The position numbers were made by a program, and so were the translations under genes. Positions 15,163 to 24,200 of a stretch of 32,765 nt of DNA are shown here, piece by piece. The number at the start of each line of letters is the position of its first letter. Position 1 is the stretch's first letter. The stretch comes from an uncultured Lachnospiraceae bacterium (GTDB lineage: Bacteria; Bacillota; Clostridia; Lachnospirales; Lachnospiraceae), in NCBI GenBank assembly GCA_910585895.1, contig CAJUHY010000029.1:1-32765 (forward strand), read 5' to 3'. The notes beneath the pieces are model-generated. The model saw only the letters and a program-made list of their open reading frames with translations, ran no database searches and was not told the DNA's origin.

Positions 15163-16887
15163 CTATTTCAAAATCATTTCTGTCATAGGATTTCCGCCTC
15201 TTACCATTGGCAGCACAATATCCTCAGTAGCTATCATAAATTCGATGAGCGCCGGCGTATGGCACTGCTTTGCTTGCTCAAATGCCGGAGCAATCTCCTC
15301 CTCCCTGGCAACACGGATGCCACATGCCCCATAACTCTCCGCAAGTTTTACAAAATCCGGCTCATATTTAGGACACGCATCCCCAGGACCTTTGCAGTCG
15401 CCCGGACAGCCCTTGCGCCGCCTTAAACATGTTGCCTCATAACGTTTCCCATAGAAAAGCTGCTGCATCTGACGTACCATGCCCAGGTAATAATTATTGA
15501 AAATACATACAATGACATTCGCTTCCTGCACCACCGCCGTAGCAAGTTCCTGTATATTCATCTGCATACCGCCATCACCGCTGATACAGATAACCGGTTT
15601 CTCAGGACAGCCAATCTTCGCCCCGATTGCCGCGGGAAACCCAAAGCCCATCGTACCTAAACCTCCAGATGTAATAAACTGTTTTCTCTCATTCAGTTCA
15701 ATATACTGGGTTGCCCACATCTGATGCTGGCCGACATCAGTAACAATAATCCCTTCCGAAAACTGTTTATTGATTTCCTCTATAATCATCTGTGGGGTCA
15801 TACCTCTATCCCGGCGCATTTCCAAGGGGTTCTCCTTGTCCCATTCACGAATCTGTGAAATCCACTCCTCTGTTTCCTGGGGAGCTGCCCACTCCAGCAG
15901 CCTTTCCAACGCCAGATTAGCATCCGCCACAATCGGCACATCCACCACCACATTTCGGGAAATGGATGCCGTATCAATATCCACATGGACAATCTGCGCA
16001 TGAGGGGCAAATTCATTCAAATCCCCCGTAATACGGTCATTAAACCTGGTTCCGATAGAGAACAGCACATCACAGTCCCCGACCGCCATATTGGCCGCAT
16101 ACCGCCCATGCATCCCACTATTCCCTACATAATAAGGATGGTCTGTCGGCACTGCGCCCTTACCCATGATTGTCGTCACCACTGGAATCTTGGTCTTTTC
16201 CACCAGTTCCAGCAACTTACTGTTTGCCTTGGCAATATTGATGCCGCCGCCCGCTAAAATCAACGGCTTCTTTGCCGCTTTCAGCAGTTTATAGCCCTTT
16301 TTCAGCTGCCCGATATGTACACCCGCATTGGGCTTGTAACCGCGAATGGACACGGACTCCGGGTATTCTCCCGGACCCATGGCTGTCTGGATGTCTTTGG
16401 GCAGGTCAATCAGCACAGGCCCCGGCTTGCCAGTCTGGGCAATGTGAAACGCCATTTTGAGAATCTTCCCTAAATCCTTCCTGTCGCGGACAGTCACTCC
16501 ATACTTGGTGATACTTCTGGTCATGCCGACGATGTCGACTTCCTGAAAGGCATCATTGCCGATTAAATTCAAAGGAACCTGCCCGGTGATACACACGAGA
16601 GGGATATTGTCATAATGGGCATCCGCCAGCCCGGTCATGATATTGGTAGCGCCAGGACCGCTGGTCACCAGACAGACGCCGACTTTCCCGGTAGCACGGG
16701 CATACCCTTCTGCCTCGTGAATCAGCCCCTGTTCGTGGCGCGGCAGGACCAGTTCAATCTCTTCATGTTTATATAATTCATCCAAAATATCTGTCACCAT
16801 CCCTCCGGGATAGCCAAATACCGTATCTACGCCCTCCTCGGAAAGCGCCTTTACAAACAACTTTTTACCTGTAATATCCATTGCCAT
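15163..16887 (-). CDS. ilvB: acetolactate synthase large (catalytic) subunit with a four-Cys insertion
   Basis: A 574-residue thiamine diphosphate enzyme that joins two pyruvates, or pyruvate and 2-oxobutyrate, in branched-chain amino acid synthesis. The catalytic glutamate is Glu52 in LPRHEQG. The ThDP/Mg motif starts at GDGG (437-440) and ends with NN (464-465). The FAD region is conserved (GIGTRFNDR-like, residues 277-286). Between the conserved QLFYGKRYE and PDFVKLAESYGA lies a Cys-rich stretch with C487, C494, C498 and C505, where classical IlvB has a short YSHTDFSDN-like loop. The start at 16887 has GAGGTGA 6 nt upstream. It lies 136 nt after the AEC transporter gene and directly before ilvN. 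No T-box or leader peptide was seen. Confidence 0.95.
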   Translation of the reverse strand: MAMDITGKKLFVKALSEEGVDTVFGYPGGMVTDILDELYKHEEIELVLPRHEQGLIHEAEGYARATGKVGVCLVTSGPGATNIMTGLADAHYDNIPLVCITGQVPLNLIGNDAFQEVDIVGMTRSITKYGVTVRDRKDLGKILKMAFHIAQTGKPGPVLIDLPKDIQTAMGPGEYPESVSIRGYKPNAGVHIGQLKKGYKLLKAAKKPLILAGGGINIAKANSKLLELVEKTKIPVVTTIMGKGAVPTDHPYYVGNSGMHGRYAANMAVGDCDVLFSIGTRFNDRITGDLNEFAPHAQIVHVDIDTASISRNVVVDVPIVADANLALERLLEWAAPQETEEWISQIREWDKENPLEMRRDRGMTPQMIIEEINKQFSEGIIVTDVGQHQMWATQYIELNERKQFITSGGLGTMGFGFPAAIGAKIGCPEKPVICISGDGGMQMNIQELATAVVQEANVIVCIFNNYYLGMVRQMQQLFYGKRYEATCLRRRKGCPGDCKGPGDACPKYEPDFVKLAESYGACGIRVAREEEIAPAFEQAKQCHTPALIEFMIATEDIVLPMVRGGNPMTEMILK

Positions 16888-17023
16888 AATTTCACCTCAA
16901 CTAATGGTTTTCCTGTTATTGTAACAGAATTTATTTTAATGTGGAAGCCCTTTTTCCTAAATTTATTTAGCAGAAATTTCGTATCGTTACTGTTCACACA
17001 GCGCTCAGTAACTTCATATTCTG

Positions 17024-17974
17024 TCATATCAGCCCCAACGTTTTCAGCAGAAAAATCCACGCCAACAGGGTAAAGGTTGACAAAAGCGTTGTCATGACCA
17101 CAATACTTGCCGTCAAAGACCCATCATTATTCATGCTTCTTGCCATGATATAACAGCTCGGCGTAGCAGGTGCAGCAAGCATAATCAATATGGCAATCAA
17201 TTTTTCCCCGGTATATCCCATAGCTACCGCTATCGGAACAAAGACCGCTGCCTGCAGAATCAGCTTAATAAAGGAGGCTGCCAGTGTGGGTTTGATTTTC
17301 GCCAAAGCTTTCCTTCCCTCAAAACCAGCCCCCAATGTGACCAATGCCAAAGGCGTTGCCATCTGGGCAATATTTCCCACGGTCTTATTGACCAGTGCCG
17401 GAAGCTGTACGCCGCACACCGAGACGGCAAGTCCCAGAATAATGCTGATAATAATGTGGTTTTTGAGGATGTTAATACAGGCTTCGTGAATTTTCACGGA
17501 CCTGTCCAGGTTCTTTTCCTGTTCCCCCTCAAAAGTCAGCACAATCACGGAATAAATATTGTACAGCGGAACAGCCCCGATAATCATCAATGGTCCCATT
17601 GCCGACCGCCCATAAAGATTTTGGATGAAGGCGAGCCCCAGCACTGCCGCACTGCTGCGAAACGACGCCTGAACAAACGCACCGGTCATCTGCTTATCTT
17701 TTAAAAACAATTTTGTGCCGCCCCAGATAAGCCAGAAACAAACAGAGCTTGCCGCTGCGCAAAACAACACATATTTCAGGTCAAACACTGCCTTGATATC
17801 GACCGAAGCAATGTCCTGAAACAACAGAAACGGCAGCGTCACATCAAAATTAAATTTATTCGCCACCGTGACAAAATTGTCGTTCAGCATACCAGTCTGT
17901 CTGAGCCCCCATCCCAACACCATCACCAGGAAAACAGGCAGCGTCACATTGATACTGAAAATAAAATTATCCAT
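17024..17974 (-). CDS. AEC-family membrane transporter
   Basis: A 316-residue protein of the auxin efflux carrier family, with about ten membrane segments in two repeats: INVTLPVFLVMVLGWGLRQTG at the start and the conserved MLAAPATPSCYIMARSM near the C-terminus. Bacterial members move organic acids such as malate, malonate or others, or act as uncharacterised permeases. The ATG ending at 17974 has AAAGGTGG 5 nt upstream; a GTG three codons earlier is less likely. The gene starts 13 nt after folA ends and is part of the thyA-folA unit. The link of an organic-acid carrier to folate metabolism is unexplained; export or uptake of a 2-oxo acid for the following ilvBN genes is only a guess. Confidence 0.88.
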   Translation of the reverse strand: MDNFIFSINVTLPVFLVMVLGWGLRQTGMLNDNFVTVANKFNFDVTLPFLLFQDIASVDIKAVFDLKYVLFCAAASSVCFWLIWGGTKLFLKDKQMTGAFVQASFRSSAAVLGLAFIQNLYGRSAMGPLMIIGAVPLYNIYSVIVLTFEGEQEKNLDRSVKIHEACINILKNHIIISIILGLAVSVCGVQLPALVNKTVGNIAQMATPLALVTLGAGFEGRKALAKIKPTLAASFIKLILQAAVFVPIAVAMGYTGEKLIAILIMLAAPATPSCYIMARSMNNDGSLTASIVVMTTLLSTFTLLAWIFLLKTLGLI

Positions 17975-17987
17975 AGCTACCACCTTT

Positions 17988-18479
17988 TCAGCAGTTCTTG
18001 CTATATTTTACGAAATTATACTCTAAATCAAAATACGTCTGTTCTTCACTCTCCTCACAAATCTGCCATGCTTCCTCCTTATCCAGATTCGGAAACCATG
18101 CATCTGCCTGATATGCATAATCAAGTTTGGTGATATAAGCCGTATCGCAATGATTCAGCAATTGCCTGTAAATACTCTCCCCGCCAATCACAAAAATATC
18201 TTCACTCTGATATTTTGCCAGTTCTTCCTCAAGTTCCTCCAGGCTGTGCACACAGACCGCGCCCTCGACCTGATAATTGCGATTCTTACTCAGCACAATA
18301 TTGTTGCGGTCTTTTAAAGGGCGTCCACCTGGAAAGGTCTCCAGTGTCTTTCTTCCCAGTACAACCACCTTTCCTATCGTCATCCGGCGAAAACGCTTCA
18401 TATCATCCGGGATACGCACCAGTAATTGATTATTCATACCGATTGCCCAGTTTTTATCTACTGCTGCAATTAAATTCAT
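17988..18479 (-). CDS. folA: dihydrofolate reductase
   Basis: A 163-residue cytoplasmic enzyme that reduces dihydrofolate to tetrahydrofolate with NADPH. It has the N-terminal MNLIAAVDKNWAIGMNNQLL, the catalytic acid Asp26 in IPDDMKRFR, the NADPH-binding VVVLGRKTLETFPGGRPL and VIGGESIYRQL. The start has AAGGAGG 5 nt upstream. It follows thyA, with 101 nt between them holding a hairpin. Pairing with thyA is expected because thymidylate synthase oxidises the folate that this enzyme recycles. Confidence 0.95.
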   Translation of the reverse strand: MNLIAAVDKNWAIGMNNQLLVRIPDDMKRFRRMTIGKVVVLGRKTLETFPGGRPLKDRNNIVLSKNRNYQVEGAVCVHSLEELEEELAKYQSEDIFVIGGESIYRQLLNHCDTAYITKLDYAYQADAWFPNLDKEEAWQICEESEEQTYFDLEYNFVKYSKNC

Positions 18480-18518
18480 AAATGCCTCCTTAGGTTTACT
18501 TCATTGGAACCGATAAGA

Positions 18519-18562
18519 GACCTCAGGACTCTCCCCAACTTCGTTGGGTCCCCCCTCAGGTC
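18519..18562. repeat. long imperfect hairpin between thyA and folA
   Basis: GACCTcAGG at 18519-18527 pairs with CCTcAGGTC-like bases at 18554-18562 (one internal mismatch), and CCCAAC/GTTGGG (18534-18539/18543-18548) closes a TTC loop. No U-run follows on the minus strand, so an attenuator or mRNA-processing structure is likelier than a terminator. Confidence 0.55.
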
Positions 18563-18580
18563 ATTTGGTCCCTCCTTAGG

Positions 18581-19429
18581 TCAGATTGCCACAGGAATAT
18601 CCTTAATCTGCGGTCCTGTCACATAATTGTCAAGCCTTACGTCATTTCTGGTAAATGCATAAAAATCTTTTATCTCTGGATTCAGCCAGAACACCGGCGC
18701 AGGATATGGCTTTCTGGCAATCAGTTCCTCCACCAGCGGAACATGCCTGTCATAAATATGAGCATCTGCAATCACATGTACAAGTTCGCCCACTTCCATC
18801 TCGCAAACCTGTGCCAGCATATGCATCAATACCGCATATTGGCACACATTCCAGTTGTTCGCCGTCAGCACGTCCTGGGAACGCTGATTTAACACAGCAT
18901 TTAAAGTCAGCCTGTCCTGCCCTCGCTTCTGTGTGACATTGAATGTCATGCTATATGCACAGGGATAAAGATTCATCTCGCTCAAATCCTGATGGACATA
19001 CAGATTTGTCATAATACGCCGGCTGAATGGGTTGTTCTTCAAATCATAAATCACCCGGTCCACCTGGTCCATCATGCCTTCCCGATATTTATGCTTCACC
19101 CCCATCTGGTAGCCGTATGCCTTGCCTATAGAGCCGGACTCGTCCGCCCACTCGTCCCAGATATGGCTGTGCAGGTCATGGATATTATTGGATTTCTTCT
19201 GCCAAATCCACAATAACTCATCTGTGCAGCTCTTGATTGCCGTCTTGCGCAGGGTAATTGCCGGAAATTCCACGGCAAGGTTGTAGCGGTTAACCACGCC
19301 AAATTTCTTAATTGTGTAGGCGCTGCTGCCATCCTCCCAGTGCGGGCGCACCTTTTCTCCTTCTGTGCTGACGCCGCTATTTAGGATATCATGGCACATA
19401 TCTATAAAAATATTATCTGCTAAACTCAT
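18581..19429 (-). CDS. thyA: thymidylate synthase (ThyA, Bacillus ThyA-like subtype)
   Basis: A 282-residue enzyme that methylates dUMP to dTMP using methylene-tetrahydrofolate and releases dihydrofolate. The start at 19429 (MSLADNIF) has AAGGAG 5 nt upstream; the frame is open 21 codons further but without a site. The nucleophile is Cys157 in NLYPCAYSMTFNV; NNPFSRRIM (phosphate-binding arginines), NQRSQDVLTANNWN and ADAHIYDRH follow. The Cys neighbourhood lacks the PCH and LGxPFN of the E. coli enzyme. It instead resembles the divergent ThyA of Bacillus subtilis, which also has ELLWIWQ, HIWDxW and the C-terminal NPEIKDFYAFT pattern. It heads the thyA-folA-AEC transporter unit. Confidence 0.93.
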   Translation of the reverse strand: MSLADNIFIDMCHDILNSGVSTEGEKVRPHWEDGSSAYTIKKFGVVNRYNLAVEFPAITLRKTAIKSCTDELLWIWQKKSNNIHDLHSHIWDEWADESGSIGKAYGYQMGVKHKYREGMMDQVDRVIYDLKNNPFSRRIMTNLYVHQDLSEMNLYPCAYSMTFNVTQKRGQDRLTLNAVLNQRSQDVLTANNWNVCQYAVLMHMLAQVCEMEVGELVHVIADAHIYDRHVPLVEELIARKPYPAPVFWLNPEIKDFYAFTRNDVRLDNYVTGPQIKDIPVAI

Positions 19430-19465
19430 ATGTTCTCCTTTTTCAAAATAGCACAATATCAATAT

Positions 19466-19494
19466 ATTATATAACAGAATTCCCATCATCACAA
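19466..19494 (-). promoter_or_regulatory. promoter of thyA
   Basis: On the minus strand TTGTGA (19489-19494), a 17-bp spacer and TATAAT (19466-19471), 37 nt upstream of the thyA start codon. Confidence 0.65.
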
Positions 19495-19518
19495 TCCAAA
19501 ATTTTTCAATATTTCTGC

Positions 19519-19537
19519 AAAAAGTTCAAGACTTTTT
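19519..19537. repeat. inverted repeat AAAAAGT / ACTTTTT in the thyA-19602 divergent region
   Basis: A perfect 7-bp inverted repeat with a TCAAG centre, just upstream of a TATACT -10 box (19551-19556) that would serve the gene at 19602. It sits where the -35 of that promoter should be, and the -35 itself is poor, so it may be an operator or activator site. Confidence 0.35.
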
Positions 19538-19601
19538 CACAAAAATGGTGTATACTTGTACTTAAATTATAACCATATACTATAAATTAAGGAGAATTAC
19601 C

Positions 19602-19862
19602 ATGAGTCAAGCAAAAGTAGACCGCTATAAAGAAGAAAAGGCAAACCGCAAGAAAACATTAAAAAAACAGAAATTTATGCATACGATTTATACAATCTGC
19701 GGTTCGGTGATATGTCTGGCAATCGTGGGCTGGATTGGCTATTCTGCTTACGGATACTTCCGTACAGGAGACAAAGAGGCTGCTGCCTCCCGCACAGAAG
19801 TAAATGTAGATGCATTGAATGATTATCTGAATACGCTGCAGACAGCAGACAGTGCAGAGTAA
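19602..19862 (+). CDS. small single-pass membrane protein of unknown function
   Basis: An 86-residue protein: a strongly basic N-terminus (about residues 5-25, KVDRYKEEKANRKKTLKKQK), one membrane segment (about 28-50, TIYTICGSVICLAIVGWIGYS) and a short acidic tail outside (DALNDYLNTLQTADSAE). The charge pattern predicts the N-terminus inside. AAGGAG lies 8 nt before the ATG, and a TATACT box lies upstream, so the gene looks real. I do not recognise a family with assigned function. The folded element at 19880-19970 follows 17 nt after the stop codon. Confidence 0.78.
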   Translation: MSQAKVDRYKEEKANRKKTLKKQKFMHTIYTICGSVICLAIVGWIGYSAYGYFRTGDKEAAASRTEVNVDALNDYLNTLQTADSAE

Positions 19863-19879
19863 ACAGGAATTATTAAATG

Positions 19880-19970
19880 GGCAGCTGCGTTTAAGATGAG
19901 TCATACAATGTCGTACTTTTACAATCTATTACGATATTGCTGACTTCCCTCTGATTGCAGCTGCCCTTTT
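19880..19970 (+). ncRNA. candidate structured RNA or unusually long terminator stem
   Basis: Three nested stems are visible: GGGCAGCTGC/GCAGCTGCCC (19880-19889/19957-19966, perfect 10 bp), GAGTCA/TGACTT (19899-19904/19941-19946, one G-U) and CAATGTCGTA/TACGATATTG (19907-19916/19930-19939, one G-U), closed by a 13-nt loop and followed by TTTT. It could be the 3' end of the small membrane protein mRNA, a separate small RNA, or a degenerate mobile element. Confidence 0.45.
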
Positions 19971-20088
19971 CACATGATATCTTGATGTTTGTATCGCTGT
20001 ATCAATGGCACACAAATTCCTGCAGAGATAAGACTGACAAATTTTTTAACTTTATCAATGGCGCTTAATTAAATTGTCATTTCCCGCA

Positions 20089-21045
20089 TCATCTGTTCTC
20101 CTTTCTGAAACTTTCGATTTCTGATACAGACGGCATAACCCGCAGCGCCCCCTTTTTTGTTGTTACCAGACAGGCTGCTGCATTGGCATAGGACAGCATC
20201 TCCTGCAGTATCTCCTGCGTAAATCCATTCAGACCATGCTGTAAGACAAAATGCAGCATACAACCGCAGAATGTGTCGCCTGCACCCGTAGTTTCAATAG
20301 TTTTTTGCGAATGAAACGGTTCCCCTGTTACAATACCGCCACGGTAAAAGGCTTTACTGCCATCCTTGCCCATGGTAGCGCAGACAAGCGGAATATGGTA
20401 TTGCTCAAGCAGCTGCAGCACACCCTTTTCCATGTCTTTTTGCCCGGTCATAAATTCTACTTCATTATCTGAGATTTTCAAAATATCGCACTGAGAAAGG
20501 CCATACTGTATTTTTTCTTTCGCCGTCTGCAAATCTTTCCACAGCGGCGGTCTCAGATTGGGGTCAAACGAAACCCAATTTCCGTGTTCCTTCGCCGTCT
20601 CGATTGCATACCTCGTCGCCATTTCCGCCCTTTCCGAAGTCATCGAAAGGCTGCCAAAATGAAATATCTTCGCAGACTGCACAAGTTCCAGAGACACCTC
20701 TTCTTTCCCCAGCATCATATCTGCTCCAGGATTGCGGTAAAAGGAGAAATCCCTGTCCCCATCCAGCTTGGTATGCACGAAAGCAAGCGTAGTGGGTATT
20801 TCCTCATCAAACCGCAGACCATCCGTGCAAATCCCCTGTTCCTGGACTGCAGCCTGCAGCAGCTTTCCGAAAGAATCTTTGCCAACCTTGCCGATAAACG
20901 CCGTGGAATGCCCCAACTTCTGCAGACAGGAAAGCACATTGCAGGGCGCTCCGCCCGGGTTGGCTTCAAACAGATGATTTCCCTGTTCGCTGACGCCATT
21001 ATCTGTAAAATCAATTAATAATTCTCCTAATGCAACGACATCCAT
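20089..21045 (-). CDS. scrK: PfkB-family fructokinase
   Basis: A 318-residue sugar kinase of the ribokinase/PfkB family. It has GELLIDF and NPGGAPCNVLSCLQKLG near the N-terminus (PfkB signature 1), the SFDPNLRPPLWKD segment typical of fructokinases, and TTGAGDTFCGCML (252-264) with catalytic base Asp257. It phosphorylates fructose to fructose-6-phosphate with ATP in the cytoplasm. AAAGGAG lies 6 nt before the ATG. The 3' stub of a GH32 sucrose hydrolase gene ends 15 nt upstream, so this was the second gene of a sucrose operon. With the hydrolase gone and no transporter nearby, it presumably now serves free fructose and depends on read-through or an undetected promoter. Confidence 0.88.
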   Translation of the reverse strand: MDVVALGELLIDFTDNGVSEQGNHLFEANPGGAPCNVLSCLQKLGHSTAFIGKVGKDSFGKLLQAAVQEQGICTDGLRFDEEIPTTLAFVHTKLDGDRDFSFYRNPGADMMLGKEEVSLELVQSAKIFHFGSLSMTSERAEMATRYAIETAKEHGNWVSFDPNLRPPLWKDLQTAKEKIQYGLSQCDILKISDNEVEFMTGQKDMEKGVLQLLEQYHIPLVCATMGKDGSKAFYRGGIVTGEPFHSQKTIETTGAGDTFCGCMLHFVLQHGLNGFTQEILQEMLSYANAAACLVTTKKGALRVMPSVSEIESFRKENR

Positions 21046-21060
21046 GAGAAACTCCTTTCA

Positions 21061-21201
21061 CTATCCAACCTCATATCTCTCCATATCGATCACCGCATTG
21101 CCATCACAGATAGGTCTTATCTCCCGTGCTTTTAAAGGGGTAGCAATCACTGTGCTCAGCGCCATTTCCCCATCATTTACAAACAGCTCCACAAACTTTC
21201 C
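21061..21201 (-). pseudogene. scrB: 3' remnant of a GH32 sucrose-6-phosphate hydrolase / fructosidase gene
   Basis: On the minus strand 47 codons before a TAG read KFVELFVNDGEMALSTVIAT, then PLKAREIRPICDGNAVIDME and RYEVG. VELFVNDGE followed by a final beta-strand and RYEVG is the usual end of the GH32 C-terminal beta-sandwich. An in-frame TGA precedes the stretch, and the next gene (carB) ends 67 nt upstream, so more than 1.2 kb of the hydrolase gene is missing. The position directly before a fructokinase gene matches the standard scrB-scrK order. The family call rests on this short tail only. Confidence 0.72.
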
Positions 21202-21211
21202 TCAACATCTT

Positions 21212-21234
21212 AATCCGACGTGACACTACGGATT
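21212..21234 (-). terminator. possible 3' hairpin of carB
   Basis: AATCCG/CGGATT with an 11-nt loop lies 34 nt past the carB stop codon. There is no clear U-run, so termination is uncertain. Confidence 0.3.
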
Positions 21235-21267
21235 GAGGCGTATCTGTCTATGGATTTTATTTACCAT

Positions 21268-24200
21268 CTATTTGCTCTGTATCTGTGCATGAAGTTTCTG
21301 CACGGAATAAACTTCTCCATTGCTCTTCTTCTGCACCTGCAGGATTCCCTCAGCAGTCGCTTTGGCTGCTGCAATTGTCGTCATATAGGGAACTTTCGCC
21401 TTGATGGCAGCTTTGCGCAGATAGCTGTCATCATGCTTGCTATCCTCCCCTACCGGAGAATTGATAATCAAATCTATATCACCGTTTGTAATCAAATCCA
21501 GCAGATTCGGTCTTCCCTCATGAAGCTTTTTCACAGGTTCCGCCTCTATGCCTGCTTCCTGCAGTAATTTACAGGTGTTTCCTGTGGCAAGAATCTTAAA
21601 TCCAGCTTCCTGGAAATCCTTTCCTACCTCAACGACTTCCGCCTTATCCTTGCGGTTGACGCTGATTAAGACTGTACCGCTAAGCGGCAGTCTCGTCTGG
21701 GTCGCCTCCTGCGCCTTGAAAAACGCTTCGCCCACAGATTCTGCAAGTCCCAGCACTTCACCGGTAGAGCGCATTTCCGGTCCAAGGACAGGGTCAACCT
21801 CCTGGAACATGTTGAAGGGGAATACCGCTTCCTTCACGCCATAATAGGGAATGTTCTGCTCCTGCAAAGCAGGAACCGGTGAAGGATTTCCGGTAATCTC
21901 GGAAGTAATAATCTCTGTCGCCAGAGGAACCATGCGGATATTGCATACCTTTGATACCAATGGCACCGTTCTGGATGCTCTTGGATTGGCTTCTAATACA
22001 TATACCTTATTATTCTCAATGGCATACTGCATATTCATCAGACCGCGTACATGCATCTCCTCCGCAATTTTCCTGGTATACTCTTTAATCGTAGCCACAT
22101 TTTCCTCAGAAATATGCTTTGAAGGAATGATGCAGGCAGAGTCGCCGGAGTGAACCCCCGCAAGCTCTATATGCTCCATAACTGCCGGAACAAATGCATG
22201 TGTGCCGTCACTGATGGCATCTGCCTCACATTCAAGCGCATGGTTGAGGAATCGGTCAATCAATATCGGACGGTCCGGCGTCACGCCGATTGCCGCCTCC
22301 ATGTAAGAGATTAGATTCTCATCATTGTATACAACCTCCATACCGCGTCCGCCCAGCACATAGGAAGGGCGTACCATCACCGGATAGCCAATATCATGGG
22401 CAATGCCTAAAGCTTCCTCCACAGTAACCGCCATCCCGGATTCCGGCATGGGAATTTCCAGCTTATCCATCATGGCACGGAACAAATCTCTATCCTCCGC
22501 CAAATCAATGACAGAGGGCGCCGTACCCAAAATCTTCACACCGTTCTTTTCCAAATCTGCCGCCAGATTTAATGGCGTCTGTCCGCCAAACTGGGCAATC
22601 ACGCCCACCGGCTGCTCTTTCTTATAGATACTGAGTACATCCTCCAATGTCAGTGGCTCAAAATACAGCTTGTCCGATGTATCATAATCTGTAGATACCG
22701 TCTCAGGATTACAGTTGACAATAATTGTCTCAAAGCCCAGTTTCTTCAATGCCAAAGAGGCATGTACACAGCAGTAGTCGAACTCAATCCCCTGCCCGAT
22801 ACGGTTGGGACCGCCGCCCAAAATCATAATCTTTGGTTTGTCGTTGCGGATGGGATTGCTGTCCGGCGCATTGTAAGTGGAGTAATAATAAGCGCTGTCT
22901 GGCGTACCGCTTACATGTACGCCCTCCCAGGCTTCCTCCACACCCAATTCTATGCGCTTCTCACGTATTTCCTGTTCCGGTATATCCAGCAATATGCTCA
23001 GGTATTTGTCAGAAAATCCGTCTTTCTTGGCCTTTATCAGCAATTCGTCCCCGGGAAGGCTGCCTTTCGCAGCAAGAAGTTCCTGTTCCTCCTCCACCAG
23101 TTCTTTCATCTGCTCAATAAACCATATTTTAACGCGGGTAATCCTGTGAAGTTCTTCCACAGTCACGCCCCTTTTCAGCGCCTCATACATAATAAAATGA
23201 CGTTCACTGGAAGGAATAAGAAGCATCTGTAAAAGTTCCCGCTTTGATTTTTCCTCCAATTTCGGCACTTGTCCCAAGCCATAACGCCCAGTTTCCAGCG
23301 AACGGATGGCCTTCTGGAATGCTTCTTTATAATTCTTGCCGATACTCATGACTTCGCCCACAGCGCGCATCTGCGTACCCAGCTTGTCCTCCACGCCCTT
23401 GAACTTCTCGAATGCCCAGCGGGCAAACTTAATCACCACATAATCCCCATCCGGCACATATTTATCCAAAGTGCCGTATTTTCCGCACGGAATATCTTTA
23501 AGCGTCAATCCAGCTGCCAGCATCGCACTGACCAAAGCAATTGGGAAACCTGTCGCCTTGGAAGCAAGCGCAGAAGACCTGGACGTTCTGGGATTAATCT
23601 CTATAACAATAATACGGTCGCTGACCGGGTCATGGGCAAACTGTACATTCGTTCCGCCAATCACCTGGACAGACTCCACAATGCGGTATGCCTGTTCCTG
23701 CAGCCTCTGCTGCAGTTCTTTTGAAATCGTAAGCATGGGGGCAGCACAGAAAGAATCGCCGGTATGCACACCAAGAGGGTCAATATTCTCAATAAAGCAG
23801 ACAGTAATCATATTCCCCTCAGTGTCACGCACTACCTCTAGTTCCAGTTCTTCCCAGCCCAGAATGGATTCTTCCACCAGGACTTGTCCCACCAGGCTCG
23901 CCTGCAGACCTCTTGCGCAAACTAAGCGCAGCTCATCCCTGTTATATACCAGACCGCCGCCGGCTCCGCCCATAGTGTATGCCGGGCGCAATACTACCGG
24001 ATAACCCAGCTTATCGGCAATTTCCAGCGCCTCGTCCACTGAATAAGCCACCTCGCTGCGCGCCATCTCAATCCCCAACTCGTTCATGGCTTTCTTAAAT
24101 TCAATACGGTCCTCACCGCGCTCAATGGCGTCAACCTGTACGCCGATAACCTTTACCTGATATTTTTCCAAAATCCCTGCACTGGCAAGTTCCGCACAGA

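Noticed and set aside
16851..17060. A 69-codon minus-strand ORF overlapping the ilvB start, considered as a leader peptide.
   Set aside because: It has no run of Leu, Ile or Val codons, overlaps both ilvB and the transporter gene, and lacks a good binding site.
12264..17060. T-box or attenuator leaders upstream of ilvE and ilvB.
   Set aside because: The ilvE leader is only about 35 nt. The 136-nt gap before ilvB has only a 6-bp inverted repeat (16913-16927), with no T-box sequence or tandem hairpins.
18581..19429. Missing PCH and LGxPFN motifs in thymidylate synthase, first read as loss of function.
   Set aside because: The whole sequence follows the Bacillus subtilis ThyA subtype, which has the same differences and is active; the catalytic Cys and the arginines are present.
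20069..20263. A 64-codon minus-strand ORF at the end of the fructokinase gene.
   Set aside because: It lies almost wholly inside scrK in another frame and shows no protein-like composition.
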